Assembly (NCBI RefSeq): GCF_003943465.1
Contig: NZ_RJPR01000012.1
Coordinates: forward strand, 18,940 to 78,107
Direction: 5' to 3'
DNA length: 59,168 nt
From: Streptococcus cristatus
Lineage (GTDB): Bacteria; Bacillota; Bacilli; Lactobacillales; Streptococcaceae
The notes beneath the pieces were generated by a model that was not told the DNA's origin, searched no databases, and worked only from the letters and a program-made list of their open reading frames with translations. The translations under genes were made by a program, and so were the position numbers. Shown in pieces: positions 27,105 to 38,144 of the stretch (within the stretch, counting starts at the first letter, position 1; every line of letters begins with the position of its first letter).

Positions 27105-28931
27105 CTATTTTTTCAATTCTGCTAAATCATTATTTGCAAGGGCAGCTTCTAGGTCATTGCGATAAGCTGCTTTTTCTTCTTCTATCCAGTCGTAGAATCG
27201 TCCCATTTCATCCAGAACAGGCTCTACAATCGCATCTAAACTATCGCGCATAAAGAGCATATGATTTGTCCGGCGAAGAAGGAAGTCTACTGGGCTGAGT
27301 GCTAATTCATTACGCATCGCATAGTGGAGTGACAAGGTATCCGCTAGGCTAAGTCCTGGCGCTTGCTCGATGCTGTGAGCGAGAGCAAAGACTTTAGGAG
27401 CATTTGAACCATAAAGGTTGGCAAGGTAGAAGGCTTCTTTGCTGTCTAAGCCGCGTGATACACCAAGTTGCGCAAAAGCTTCGATTTCGGAATCCACATT
27501 AGCTGGGTTGAGTTCTCCGCCTGAAACAGGGTAGGTCTTGGAGTTGATGAGCTTGAAGCTGCGGTCGAATTCCGCTTTGAGGATGTCAACCACGCGCTCC
27601 ATAGCGCCTTCTGCCATCTTACGATAGTCCGTAATCTTACCACCAGCAAGGGTCAAGAGGCCATTGTTATCACGTTCCAGACTGGAACCGCGTGACACGG
27701 CAGATGGATCCAAGTGTTTTTCAGAAGTGCTGCTTTCAAGCTTAGTAACAGCCGCTTCGACATCCTCACGAGATTTTTCTTTAGCCAAATAGCTCTCAAC
27801 AGTCGCAATCAGTGCATTGAAACTTTCGTCGCTAATGGTACCGTTGTTTCCGCCATTGTAGTCAGAAGCGCTATTGCCTGCAATCAGAGGACGCAAACCT
27901 GCCCAGCTGCTTTCGATGTCGTCAATTGTGATCTTTGCTTCTGGGAAGCGATTATTGACAATTCCCAAGAGGTAATCCACATCTTCTTGTGTTACTTTTG
28001 GATGCTCCAGGTCACCAGTGTAGTCAGTGTCTGTCGTACCAAAGTAGGTTTTATTTTCACGTGGAAGAACAAAGACCATCCGGCCGTCTCCCAAGCCTGT
28101 ATCAAAGTAGACTGGCTGAGAAACCTTGATCTTGCTAGAGTCAACAACCAAGTGAACACCCTTGGTTGGACGCATTTGTGAGTATTGCTCACCATCATTT
28201 GAAAGATTGCGCACCTTGTCACTCCAAGGTCCAGTTGTGTTGATGACTAGGCGAGCCTTGATTTCAAAGACTTCATCAGTCAAGAGGTCACGCGCAACAA
28301 CACCAGTAATCTTTCCAGCTTCATCAAAGAGGAAGCCTTCTGCCTTGACGTGGTTGGAAATGAGGGCACCGTCTTGGTTGGCGCGTTTGATATTTTCAAT
28401 CACGAGGCGTGCGTCGTTGTTGCGGAAGTCAAGATAGACACCGCCGCCGACCAGGCCTTCCTCCTTGAGTTCAGGTTCCCGTTCTAGCACTTCTTCCTTG
28501 CTCAAGACCTTGTTGGCAGCAGGAGTGTTGTTAACACCAGCCAAGAGGTCATAGAGATCCATAGCCACTTTGAGACGGAAGAGGCTAAATGTCGCTCCAT
28601 CCTCATCGTAAACTGGCAAGAGCATTGGATCTGGCTTTGGAATGTGAGGGGCAATTTGCTGAACCACAGCACGCTCTGAAACTGTATCTGAGACCACCTC
28701 TACGTCGAATTGCTTGAGGTAACGAAGGCCACCATGGACCAGTTTGGTAGAACGGCTAGAAGTCCCTTCAGCAAAGTCCTGCATTTCAATCAGACCGGTC
28801 TCCAGTCCACTAGCTGCCGCTTGCAAGGCTACCCCAGCACCTGTAATCCCACCACCGATAATCAAGAGGTCCAAGGTGCGTTCCTGCATTTTTTTAATTG
28901 ATAATTCACGTGTTTTCTTTGAAAATTCCAT
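27105..28931 (-). CDS. glpO: Alpha-glycerophosphate oxidase
   Basis: A 608-residue flavoprotein that oxidises glycerol-3-phosphate to dihydroxyacetone phosphate with O2, releasing hydrogen peroxide. The FAD motif LLIIGGGITGAGVALQAA is at about residues 22-39, and SSRSTKLVHGGLRYLK follows. The length and the extra region near residues 380-430 (rich in Glu/Lys/Ser) match the lactic acid bacterial oxidase rather than quinone-linked GlpD. It lies between glpK and glpF. Confidence 0.95.
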   Translation of the reverse strand: MEFSKKTRELSIKKMQERTLDLLIIGGGITGAGVALQAAASGLETGLIEMQDFAEGTSSRSTKLVHGGLRYLKQFDVEVVSDTVSERAVVQQIAPHIPKPDPMLLPVYDEDGATFSLFRLKVAMDLYDLLAGVNNTPAANKVLSKEEVLEREPELKEEGLVGGGVYLDFRNNDARLVIENIKRANQDGALISNHVKAEGFLFDEAGKITGVVARDLLTDEVFEIKARLVINTTGPWSDKVRNLSNDGEQYSQMRPTKGVHLVVDSSKIKVSQPVYFDTGLGDGRMVFVLPRENKTYFGTTDTDYTGDLEHPKVTQEDVDYLLGIVNNRFPEAKITIDDIESSWAGLRPLIAGNSASDYNGGNNGTISDESFNALIATVESYLAKEKSREDVEAAVTKLESSTSEKHLDPSAVSRGSSLERDNNGLLTLAGGKITDYRKMAEGAMERVVDILKAEFDRSFKLINSKTYPVSGGELNPANVDSEIEAFAQLGVSRGLDSKEAFYLANLYGSNAPKVFALAHSIEQAPGLSLADTLSLHYAMRNELALSPVDFLLRRTNHMLFMRDSLDAIVEPVLDEMGRFYDWIEEEKAAYRNDLEAALANNDLAELKK

Positions 28932-28972
28932 ATTTACACACTTTCTAACTGAGTCGCTTTATTCTTTCAGTA

Positions 28973-30577
<1,605 letters not shown>

Positions 30578-30613
30578 TTAAAAAAATCTGAGGAGATTGT
30601 GCGAAAATCACAA

Positions 30614-30639
30614 AGAAACCTGGATTTCTCCAAGTTTCT
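30614..30639. terminator. Hairpin at the end of the Mga-family gene
   Basis: AGAAACCTGG and CCAAGTTTCT form a 10-bp stem with one weak pair, directly against the stop codon of the leftward regulator gene. Confidence 0.5.
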
Positions 30640-32066
30640 TAATGAAATATCATGTGACGGATTTGAGCCAAATCTTCCAAATCTAAGTCATTTTTTAAAT
30701 AATAGACGGGAACCTGCTGGGTCTGATGAATGGGATTGTTGGTGATGATGAGGTCATAATTTCTGGTAAGGTCGTAGGATTCAATCGTAATAAAGCGATT
30801 GTACTCTAAGTACCGCCTTAAAATGGCTGTCATCCTGGAAACAACTATAAAGCTATCTATCAAGTCCATGCCTATCTTGATGACTTGACCGTCATTTTCA
30901 GCAATGTATTCCATCAGCTGGAGCCATTCCCACAACACCTTTTTATCCAGAGATGTTCCCTGCTGGAAAATAGGCAGTTTGCTAAAAATAGTGTCTGCCA
31001 CTTGTCGATAATCGTCTTCGCTCCATAAGTAAGGATGGCGCAATTCCAAATCATGCTTGTATTTGTCTTGCAAGAGATAGCCTCGGAAAAGAAAGACAAG
31101 GGCGCAGAGCTGACTGAGTTCGTAGGTCACTTGATCTTCGATGTAGTCACCTAGTAAGTCCTGAGACTTCATCTCTTGAATGATTTGCGTAATCAGACTG
31201 GCAATTTCACCGCCGAATCCCAGAATATATTCCATGGTGTGCAAGGGCAGAATCCGATGGGAAATGAGAAATGAAAAGAAAATCATCATTTCCCCGTCTT
31301 CCTGACTCAGGGTGATGTGCTGTCCGGCAAAGAAATCATTTGTCCGGCGATGCAGACGCTGATAAAAGATATTTTCAAAATAACCCCGCATCTTCTGCTC
31401 AATGTTTTGAAATTGACAGGCATTGACGCGCAGGCGCTGCTGAGTAATATGCGCCCAAAGAGTCAAGTCCAATCGCTGTCCTTGCGAGAGCTGGGCTCCA
31501 CAGAGTTCTTCTAAGACGGCAACTTCCTGCCTTCTTTCCGATTTTTGAAGTTCTCTTTCCCAATCTTGACTGGACCAAACCTTGCGAAAGAGGCAGAAAT
31601 AAAAATAGCGGATCTGGTGCTCAGGCCCTTTCAAACGACCATTTTGGATAGATAGCTCAAACTCTGATAAAATCTGATTTAGACCAGCTATATGGCGGCC
31701 GAGGGTCGCTTCGCTAATCATCAGCTCTTGGGCCAATTGATGAGCTAAAAACTGCTGATGATAGAGCAGGTAGTTTAAAATCTCGTATTTGACGGCATTG
31801 CCTAAAAAGAGTCTGCGAATATCTCGTCCCTTGGTATCAGGTCCGACAAATAGACTGAGCGTTTCGTCCTGAAGCTGGATGGATAAGGCTGCATGATGTT
31901 CTATAGCCTTGTCGTTAATCAAGCTAATGTACTTGGTCAAGGTTGCTTTCGAGAAGCCGGTTTCAGTCATAACGTCCCTCAAACTGGATGTAGAATGCTG
32001 CTGTAAATAAGACAGGACAATAAACTGCCCCGCTTCACTCTTTTCCATTAAGTCTGCTAGATACAT
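30639..32066 (-). CDS. Mga-family transcriptional regulator
   Basis: A 475-residue regulator. Two N-terminal helix-turn-helix regions are visible, SLRDVMTETGFSKATLTKYI (about 28-47) and ELMISEATLGRHIAGLN. A long helical middle with PRD-like character and a C-terminal EIIB-like part (ending near YDLIITNNPIHQ) follow. Mga-type regulators are PTS-linked activators. A similar gene lies next to glpK in pneumococcus, so activation of glpKOF is the natural guess, not shown here. It has its own transcript, separated from glpK by 157 bases. Confidence 0.85.
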   Translation of the reverse strand: MYLADLMEKSEAGQFIVLSYLQQHSTSSLRDVMTETGFSKATLTKYISLINDKAIEHHAALSIQLQDETLSLFVGPDTKGRDIRRLFLGNAVKYEILNYLLYHQQFLAHQLAQELMISEATLGRHIAGLNQILSEFELSIQNGRLKGPEHQIRYFYFCLFRKVWSSQDWERELQKSERRQEVAVLEELCGAQLSQGQRLDLTLWAHITQQRLRVNACQFQNIEQKMRGYFENIFYQRLHRRTNDFFAGQHITLSQEDGEMMIFFSFLISHRILPLHTMEYILGFGGEIASLITQIIQEMKSQDLLGDYIEDQVTYELSQLCALVFLFRGYLLQDKYKHDLELRHPYLWSEDDYRQVADTIFSKLPIFQQGTSLDKKVLWEWLQLMEYIAENDGQVIKIGMDLIDSFIVVSRMTAILRRYLEYNRFITIESYDLTRNYDLIITNNPIHQTQQVPVYYLKNDLDLEDLAQIRHMIFH

Positions 32067-32169
32067 TCGAAAACCCTTTCAGTTTGCTAATCTTAGCTTA
32101 ACACAAAAAGAAAAAAAGACGAAGCAATCTGCTTCATCTGCCACATCCTTTTAAGCATAAGCGAAAAAA

Positions 32170-32216
32170 GGAAACCTGAACCAGCGGGATACTTTTCCCA
32201 GCTGTCTCAGGCTTCC
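32170..32216 (-). terminator. Terminator of the DUF6630-like gene
   Basis: On the minus strand, GGAAGCCTGA pairs with TCAGGTTTCC within a long hairpin (inner CTGGGA / TCCCGC pairs) followed by TTTTTTCGC. Confidence 0.82.
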
Positions 32217-32258
32217 TTATGTATCATCAGGATTAGTTCACCTTTTTAAGCATGGTAT

Positions 32259-32771
32259 TTACATATTCTTTGCAAAATCCAAACGGAACCCAACCTTTTG
32301 ACCTAATTGAGTCAGTTCAGTCAAAGTCCCCCTGCGACAGACAAACATGACATAGCTGTCGCTATCAATGTCCATTGCTCCGACGCAGTAGCCTGCTTCC
32401 TCCCATTTTTCATCCAAGACCTTGCACCATGATGGAATGTCTCCATCTTCATCTAGCCACTCATCTTGCAGCGGGAGATTCCTTTGACCTGCCAATTCTT
32501 TCGTGAAATAGGTGAAATCCTCTAACTCAGCATTCCAATCTAGCTCAATGGCATCACCACTCTCAATTAACTCATCCGCAATCCCGATCCAAACGATGGT
32601 ATCTTCTGATTCATCGTCCTCTATCCCACGATCGTCATACCTTTCAAGATTTTCATCAAAGTAGTCCCACGGTGAGGCAAGACAAGCTTCTATAGCCGAA
32701 CGGACAGAGGTGTCCTCTGTAAGCAGTTCAACCATGCTCATAAAAATTTCTTTGTTCAGTTCATTTGTCAT
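32259..32771 (-). CDS. Acidic cytoplasmic protein, DUF6630-like
   Basis: A 170-residue, very acidic protein with no signal peptide. The pattern IVWIGIADELIESGDAIELDW plus a C-terminal YCVGAMDIDSDSYVMFV resembles proteins annotated DUF6630; I hold this family call loosely. Function unknown. The start at 32771 is chosen for its AGGAG site. It lies downstream of a similarly acidic 147-residue protein and a DUF4300 lipoprotein in the same direction, but the gaps (over 70 bases) and its own terminator argue for separate units. Confidence 0.6.
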   Translation of the reverse strand: MTNELNKEIFMSMVELLTEDTSVRSAIEACLASPWDYFDENLERYDDRGIEDDESEDTIVWIGIADELIESGDAIELDWNAELEDFTYFTKELAGQRNLPLQDEWLDEDGDIPSWCKVLDEKWEEAGYCVGAMDIDSDSYVMFVCRRGTLTELTQLGQKVGFRLDFAKNM

Positions 32772-32905
32772 AACTGACTCCTTTCTTGTCCATAAGGACA
32801 TATTTTTAACGTTATTGAAAAGAATTTTATCTATAATCCCGACTAATCTTAGTCACGGGATTGATCGTTTAGGGAATTATCGCTTATTCGTTTAAGAATG
32901 TTTCA

Positions 32906-33349
32906 TCATCCATAGTGTTCAGAACCTTCAACATCTCGGTAGTGGAATTCTAAATCTGAAATCAATTTTTCGCCATATTCCAATAATTGAGCTTTAGTGA
33001 GAGAATTTACATTCTTGTCAGAAAAAGCAAGCTCTGCTTTCAAGTCAACTTGACAACTTCCAACAAGAGTCGCTTGGATATAGGCTGCATAGTCATTGCT
33101 AGCAGATGTCCAGCCCATTAGTTGAACGTCCATTTCAAAGCGAATGAACAATTCTCTATCATTCTGCTGCAAGTCTACAATAGTAAGACCGTCGCTATCA
33201 TGAATTTCGGATGAATCAACCATATCTAGCTTTTCTCTATTAAGATAGGGCAAATTCTCAGATAATGCTTTGAAGACGGACAATTCCTCTAATTGATGAG
33301 CAATAAATTCCCATAAAATAATTTCTAAATCGTCTTTACTAAACTCCAT
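32906..33349 (-). CDS. Unrecognised acidic protein
   Basis: A 147-residue acidic protein starting MEFSKDDLEIILWEF, preceded by GGAAA at nine bases. It has an N-terminal helical half, then alternating beta-type segments (DGLTIVDLQQNDRELFIRFEM). No family recognised; no signal peptide or membrane segment. The layout of small acidic proteins side by side is seen in immunity or nuclease-inhibitor loci, but I see no toxin gene here, so no function is proposed. Confidence 0.55.
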   Translation of the reverse strand: MEFSKDDLEIILWEFIAHQLEELSVFKALSENLPYLNREKLDMVDSSEIHDSDGLTIVDLQQNDRELFIRFEMDVQLMGWTSASNDYAAYIQATLVGSCQVDLKAELAFSDKNVNSLTKAQLLEYGEKLISDLEFHYRDVEGSEHYG

Positions 33350-33424
33350 TAGCAAGTATTTCCTTTTTTAAAATCAGCACTAAAATAATAAAAGTAGCAG
33401 AAAATGATTGGTTGCAACTTTCCT

Positions 33425-34312
33425 CTATTTCCCCTCTACCCACTTATCATTGTCCATGATAAAGGGCTTGGCCAATCCTTCTCCTGTGTAGTCTTTATAT
33501 TTTGTCTGCAAGTATTTGTAGACATCTTCCTTGGTCGCAAACTTGATGGCCTGATACGGCTCTTCAAAGGTCAGCTTTTCGACAAACAGATAGCCGTCTT
33601 TATCTGGAACCAAGACGCCGACATGCCCTACAAAGAGAGAATCTCCGTCAAGATTGTCGTGAACTATGACAGAAAGCATCCGAGCCTTTTCATTAAACTT
33701 GAACTGTTTGAAGTATTCCTCCATCTTCTTAGCATGGACTTTTACATCTTGAGTCGCTTCAGTCTTGACTCTTGAGAATAGGATATTAAATTCTTCCTTA
33801 TCCTTGGCATCAAAGAGTTTCCCCTTGTCAATCGAATCATTATCGATGAACAAGAGTTCGTCGTCCTTTGCCATTTGAGGAATTTCGATGCTATTTTTCA
33901 GCAAAGTATAGGTATTAATCCGACAATTTGTCCCGATAAAATCGCCCTTCTTTGCCTGCCATAGAGGATTGATTTTTTCTACGTCATATTCGGTTTTGGT
34001 AAATTTAGTGAAATCGCCTGTTAAACCAGTCGAGCCAACAAGACCGTTGTAGTCATTGACTAGATTGACAAAGCTATCGACACTGTCTTTATCCAAGTCG
34101 GCAGCCAGTAAACTCTTAACTTCTTCGACACTTTTTTTACTATTTATATTTGAATAAGTGGCCTTCCATGGATATGTTTCCGAGCTAGTCTGACCAACTG
34201 CTGGATTCTCTTGACTCCCGCTTGATTGCTTTTGTGCCTTCCCACATGCGGCTAAAGCAAGAACTGCCAAAGTGCAGGCACTCATCAACATAATCTGTTT
34301 TACTTTCTTCAT
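33425..34312 (-). CDS. DUF4300 family lipoprotein
   Basis: A 295-residue lipoprotein. Signal peptide MKKVKQIMLMSACTLAVLAL is followed by lipobox ALAACGK, then a Ser/Gln-rich linker and a single domain with GDFIGTNCRINTYTLLK and VIVHDNLDGDSLFVGHVGVL, which match streptococcal DUF4300 proteins. Anchored outside the membrane. Function unknown. Confidence 0.8.
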   Translation of the reverse strand: MKKVKQIMLMSACTLAVLALAACGKAQKQSSGSQENPAVGQTSSETYPWKATYSNINSKKSVEEVKSLLAADLDKDSVDSFVNLVNDYNGLVGSTGLTGDFTKFTKTEYDVEKINPLWQAKKGDFIGTNCRINTYTLLKNSIEIPQMAKDDELLFIDNDSIDKGKLFDAKDKEEFNILFSRVKTEATQDVKVHAKKMEEYFKQFKFNEKARMLSVIVHDNLDGDSLFVGHVGVLVPDKDGYLFVEKLTFEEPYQAIKFATKEDVYKYLQTKYKDYTGEGLAKPFIMDNDKWVEGK

Positions 34313-34624
34313 TCTTTCGTCCTGTTTGCATTTTTACTAAGGTGATTTCAAAGGTTCCTCTTGTTATTATATCAAGAAATACTGAAAAACAGAAAGAAAA
34401 GATCTAATTTGATTAGAAACTTCCTTGTTCTTGAAATCACATTTGAACTGAAAGAGCAACATTATAAAACAAACACAAGAGTCAATGGAGCTATTTCCCC
34501 TAAGCAAAAAATGACTGCACTTTTATCAACGGCAGTCACTTTGATTTATGAATTAATGAACAAGATAGAGTAGCTAACTCCAAATGCCAACTTAAAGAAA
34601 ATGAATCACTATACACTGGTAAGT
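34313..34624. other. Intergenic stretch with one doubtful short frame
   Basis: A 312-base gap. The plus strand at 34361-34573 reads as a 70-codon frame whose second half (EITFELKEQHYKTNTRV then SPKQKMTALLSTAVTLIYEL) looks protein-like. I find no convincing start or ribosome site, so it may be a real small gene with a start I cannot place, a remnant, or chance. Nothing else is seen. Confidence 0.3.
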
Positions 34625-34936
34625 TTACTTAATCTTGTGCTTGTTCATCTTTTCTTCGAAGATAGCCGTCATGATGGCGCGCAATTCTTCACGCTCCTTT
34701 TCAGGAAGCTCTCCTGCTTGCTTGGCCACAGCGTAAAGTTCTGGGTATTGCTTGGCAACTCGCTCAACCGTCTTGGTCGTTGCATGCCCTCTCACAAGGA
34801 AAGGAATTTGCTTAAGCCATTCTTGTGGTACCAGCGCCAAAATCTTTTTAGCTGCTTCCTTATCGCTAATGACGGCTGTACTAAGCCCCTCTTTGATCTG
34901 CTCCTGCTCTTTTTCGGTAAAATCTTTTAATTCCAT
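34625..34936 (-). CDS. Small helical protein of unknown function
   Basis: A 103-residue charged protein, mostly helical, beginning MELKDFTEKEQEQIKEGLST and preceded by GAGGAG. No membrane segment, no recognised domain. A single leftward gene between the DUF4300 lipoprotein and neopullulanase genes. The good ribosome site and coding-like composition support a real gene. Confidence 0.6.
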   Translation of the reverse strand: MELKDFTEKEQEQIKEGLSTAVISDKEAAKKILALVPQEWLKQIPFLVRGHATTKTVERVAKQYPELYAVAKQAGELPEKEREELRAIMTAIFEEKMNKHKIK

Positions 34937-35049
34937 ACTGAACTCCTCTTTTCTACTAAGTTACTTGCTCTTCTTAAATAGACTGCTCTTAGATTGGGTT
35001 TTTGAAATTTGAGTAACTCTGACAAGTCTTTAAGTTAGATTTCCAAAAA

Positions 35050-36819
35050 TTAATTTGTAGCAGATTCCAAATCTTCCGCAAAGATCACAAAGCCTTTTGG
35101 TAAGATATGAAGCTGCCCAGACAAGATTTGGCAATGACTTGCTAGAGCTACAGCATCACTGTCTTCTACAAGATAGTTTTCAGTTGATTGGTTAAAAATA
35201 GCTTGGACCTTTTGTCCATCGTAATTCCATTCCAGAGATAGCACATCAGGCTTGATTTCTTCTAGACCATATTTCCCATGCTGGATAATGCCTGAAGCAT
35301 CCTTACGAAGATGAATCAACTTCTTCATGAAATTAAGCATGTCATTGCTTTCGGAAACACGTTCCCAAGGCATAACGCGACGACAATCTGGATCTGGTCC
35401 TCCGTCTAATTCTAGCTCAGTTCCATAGTAGAAACACGGTGTTCCTCTTTGTAAAAAGAGGCAGGCAAGGGCAGATTTAACGAGTTGGACATCTCCCTTG
35501 GCAGTAGCTAGAATACGCTCCGTATCATGCGAATCCAGAAGATTAAACATCACTTCCGAAATCTGCTTTCTATAATACATAGACTGACCATTAATCTCAT
35601 CAATGAATTGACTGGTCTTCTTGACCCCACGCAAAAAATAATCCTTGATACTATCAGAGAGAGGATAGTTCATGACCGCATGGAACTCATCACCATTTAG
35701 CCAAGGCTGAGACGTGTGCCAGACTTCTCCAAGAATATAAAGGTCAGGCTTTTTAGCCAAGACAGCCTTACGGAAATCTCTCCAAAATTGATGGTCCACT
35801 TCATTGGCCACATCCAGGCGCCAAGCATCGATGTCAAACTCCTCAATCCAGTAGGCCGCAACGCTCAACAAATAGTCCCTCACTTGAGGATTTGCTGTAT
35901 TAAGCTTGGGCATATAGCTCTCAAAGGCAAAGGTATGGTAAGGGAGCTTTCTTGGATTTGCAAGCTTATCCTTTGTCACTGGGAACTCCTGAATGTGGAA
36001 CCAGTCTTTGTAAACTGAATTTTCTCCATGTTTGAGAACATCCTGCCACTGTGGAGATTGGTCTCCGATATGGTTGAAAACAGCGTCCAGCATGATTTTC
36101 ATGCCTCTCTGATGGGCCTCATCCACCAGTTGACGGAAAGTTTCCTTGTCTCCAAAATGATGGTCAATTTCAAAATAATCCGTCGTATTGTACTTGTGAT
36201 TGCTTGGGGATTCAAAGATCGGACAGAGATAAAGGCCTGTAATACCCAAGTCCTGCAAGTAATCCAGATGGTCAATAATTCCCTGTAAATCTCCACCAAA
36301 GAAATCCTCACTTTTAGGAGTGATTGACGAATCCCAAGCTAGAGAGCCTTCTGGTGAAATCTCAGGATTGCCATTGGCAAAGCGTTCTGGAAAAATCTGA
36401 TACCAGACCGTCTTTGAAACCCAGTCAGGAACATGACAAGCATCAATTTCATGAATATAAGGAAGCTTAAAGCCATTCCCCTCGTAATGAAGGTTTTCTA
36501 GCGTGTTTTCAACACACCCTTTATCGCCATACAAGATACTCTGGCCTTGCTTATCCTTAATCTCAAAGAGATACTGAAGTCGCGCATAGCTGACTGAAAC
36601 CTCTACCTGCCAATAATCAAACAAAGCATCGGAGGTGACTTTGACCATTTCCTTACTCTCTTCATAATGGTCCTCCATAAAAATAAAAGGATCTCCATAG
36701 TGCAAAGCTATACCTTCGATATCTCCCCTTTTCGTCCGAATGCGAATGTGCATTGTCTTATCTTTATAAAGATAAGCATACTCCGACTCTGGCCTGTGGT
36801 AAATAGCTGACAATTCCAT
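35050..36819 (-). CDS. Neopullulanase/cyclomaltodextrinase-type alpha-glycosidase (GH13)
   Basis: A 589-residue enzyme with an N-terminal starch-binding-like domain (CBM34 type, about residues 1-120), then a GH13 barrel: DAVFNH (I), AWRLDVANE with the nucleophile Asp (II), ILGEVWHTS with the acid Glu (III), LLDSHDTER (IV). There is no signal peptide, so it acts on imported maltodextrins or cyclodextrins. The start follows AGGAGA. The promoter carries a 13/14 cre site, so glucose repression is expected. Confidence 0.92.
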   Translation of the reverse strand: MELSAIYHRPESEYAYLYKDKTMHIRIRTKRGDIEGIALHYGDPFIFMEDHYEESKEMVKVTSDALFDYWQVEVSVSYARLQYLFEIKDKQGQSILYGDKGCVENTLENLHYEGNGFKLPYIHEIDACHVPDWVSKTVWYQIFPERFANGNPEISPEGSLAWDSSITPKSEDFFGGDLQGIIDHLDYLQDLGITGLYLCPIFESPSNHKYNTTDYFEIDHHFGDKETFRQLVDEAHQRGMKIMLDAVFNHIGDQSPQWQDVLKHGENSVYKDWFHIQEFPVTKDKLANPRKLPYHTFAFESYMPKLNTANPQVRDYLLSVAAYWIEEFDIDAWRLDVANEVDHQFWRDFRKAVLAKKPDLYILGEVWHTSQPWLNGDEFHAVMNYPLSDSIKDYFLRGVKKTSQFIDEINGQSMYYRKQISEVMFNLLDSHDTERILATAKGDVQLVKSALACLFLQRGTPCFYYGTELELDGGPDPDCRRVMPWERVSESNDMLNFMKKLIHLRKDASGIIQHGKYGLEEIKPDVLSLEWNYDGQKVQAIFNQSTENYLVEDSDAVALASHCQILSGQLHILPKGFVIFAEDLESATN

Positions 36820-36862
36820 ATTTCTCTCCTAGATTTCTCATTAAAAGCTCATCGGAACCCTA

Positions 36863-36917
36863 TGCAAACGATTTCAAAACCTAGTAGTAGTATATCACTT
36901 TAAAAAAACGATTGCAA
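36863..36917 (-). promoter_or_regulatory. Neopullulanase promoter and strong cre site
   Basis: Minus strand: TTGCAA (36917-36912), 17-base spacer, TATACT (36894-36889), then TGAAATCGTTTGCA (36876-36863), which fits 13 of 14 cre positions and lies just downstream of the start site, a roadblock position for CcpA. Confidence 0.82.
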
Positions 36918-36936
36918 GGTGTTTTTTGGATATATA

Positions 36937-36965
36937 GTAAAAAGCCTTGAGAACAAGGCTTTTAC
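36937..36965. terminator. Terminator of the CPBP gene
   Basis: GTAAAAAGCCTTG and CAAGGCTTTTAC form a near-perfect 12-bp hairpin with flanking A/T runs on both strands. It separates the CPBP gene from the neopullulanase promoter. Confidence 0.72.
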
Positions 36966-37057
36966 CATATACTTACATGAATCATATTACTCAAGAAATG
37001 TATGCGACAGTTATCGGCTCTATCCTATATAGTGAAGTCCAAAGTTAAATAGATATT

Positions 37058-37729
37058 TTACATATGAAACATTAGAAAAACAATACCTATTGTATTGGCC
37101 AGAATATGTGACAAGGTTGTAATCAAACAATTTTTAGTCTTTTTATAAATAATGGAATAGATGATACTATCAACAAAAATCATCAAAACATCATAGCTAA
37201 CAAGTTCAAAACTTCCACTAGCAATATGGGCTACCGCAAACAATAAAGACGACACAATAGCACAAAGCCAAAATGGAAAAATTGTCATTGACTTACCAAG
37301 AAAGAAACCTCGCCATGCGATTTCTTCTCCTAAAGCCGCAATTATTACTTGAACCATAAGGAGTGGTATTTTATCGAAAGATAACATAGAATCCGTTCTT
37401 CCAACAATATGACTGGTGAATGCACCCTTAAATACCAAATCGCCAATAATTAACGTTGCTACAGCAGTTCCTATCGGGAGTAAAACCAAAATAATTACCC
37501 CTTGTTTTTTCAGATCATCAAAAAATGATTTAAAGCGCAAACCTGATTCTATATGTGATTTTTTATCAAAATGTTCAAGAACAAAGAAAAAGAGAATACC
37601 AATCAGTACGGTGAGACCTGATAAAGAAAGTTCAGGTATTATCTTTGTCAAAGACAATACTGCCATTAGAAACAAACCAATGATTGTAGTATATATAGAC
37701 TTTTTATCTATTTTAGCAAAATCAAGCAT
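37058..37729 (-). CDS. CPBP-family intramembrane metalloprotease
   Basis: A 223-residue protein with seven to eight membrane segments. The catalytic motif EEIAWRGFFLG carries both glutamates and the arginine of EExxxR, FAVAHIASG supplies the second histidine motif and ITTLSHILANT the last. Unlike the CPBP gene at 14.2 kb, all key residues are present. It marks the start of the A+T-rich accessory region. Substrate unknown; a role in peptide or bacteriocin immunity is only one option. Confidence 0.85.
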   Translation of the reverse strand: MLDFAKIDKKSIYTTIIGLFLMAVLSLTKIIPELSLSGLTVLIGILFFFVLEHFDKKSHIESGLRFKSFFDDLKKQGVIILVLLPIGTAVATLIIGDLVFKGAFTSHIVGRTDSMLSFDKIPLLMVQVIIAALGEEIAWRGFFLGKSMTIFPFWLCAIVSSLLFAVAHIASGSFELVSYDVLMIFVDSIIYSIIYKKTKNCLITTLSHILANTIGIVFLMFHM

Positions 37730-37984
37730 AAATATTTCTCCTTAACGTTAGTAGGGCGACATGGTTATTCTTTTGTTGAATAATATAAATCCAATTCTCG
37801 AATCGGAATCAATATTAACAAATCTTACTTTATAACAATTTTTTGTATCTTGAATTATCAAATTAAGTGCACAATTCAAGACTTAAAAAAACTTTCGCTA
37901 AAAGGTCTATGGGCTTTCACGAGCAAAGTTGCACACTCAACAATTCGCTGTTGTCGCCTGAGAAGAATATCTCTTCAACTTGGA

Positions 37985-38026
37985 TGATGAATCAGCTCGT
38001 ACAAGCAGTGATACCGCCTCAACATG
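37985..38026. repeat. 42-bp non-coding repeat, copy A
   Basis: Matches 35 of 42 positions of the segment at 38822-38863 with no gap; the shared core is TCGTACAAGCAGTGA. It lies in the 415-base gap downstream of the GNAT pseudogene, next to small hairpins. The rest of the gap 37730-38144 has no gene that I can recognise. Confidence 0.65.
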
Positions 38027-38086
38027 AAACGAGTGAACACTAAGTATGTCAAGTGAACCTGTCTGCATATAGAAACATATCTATAA

Positions 38087-38123
38087 ACCTTTTAACGATA
38101 GCAAAAGGTTATCGTTAAAAGGT
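38087..38123. repeat. 14-bp perfect inverted repeat
   Basis: ACCTTTTAACGATA (38087-38100) and TATCGTTAAAAGGT (38110-38123) around a 9-base loop. The right arm also has a direct near-copy, TCGCTAAAAGGTCT, at 37895-37908. It could be the end of an element, a protein-binding site or a transcript hairpin; there is no T tract. Confidence 0.6.
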
Positions 38124-38144
38124 ATTCCCTCGACAAACTGGGAT

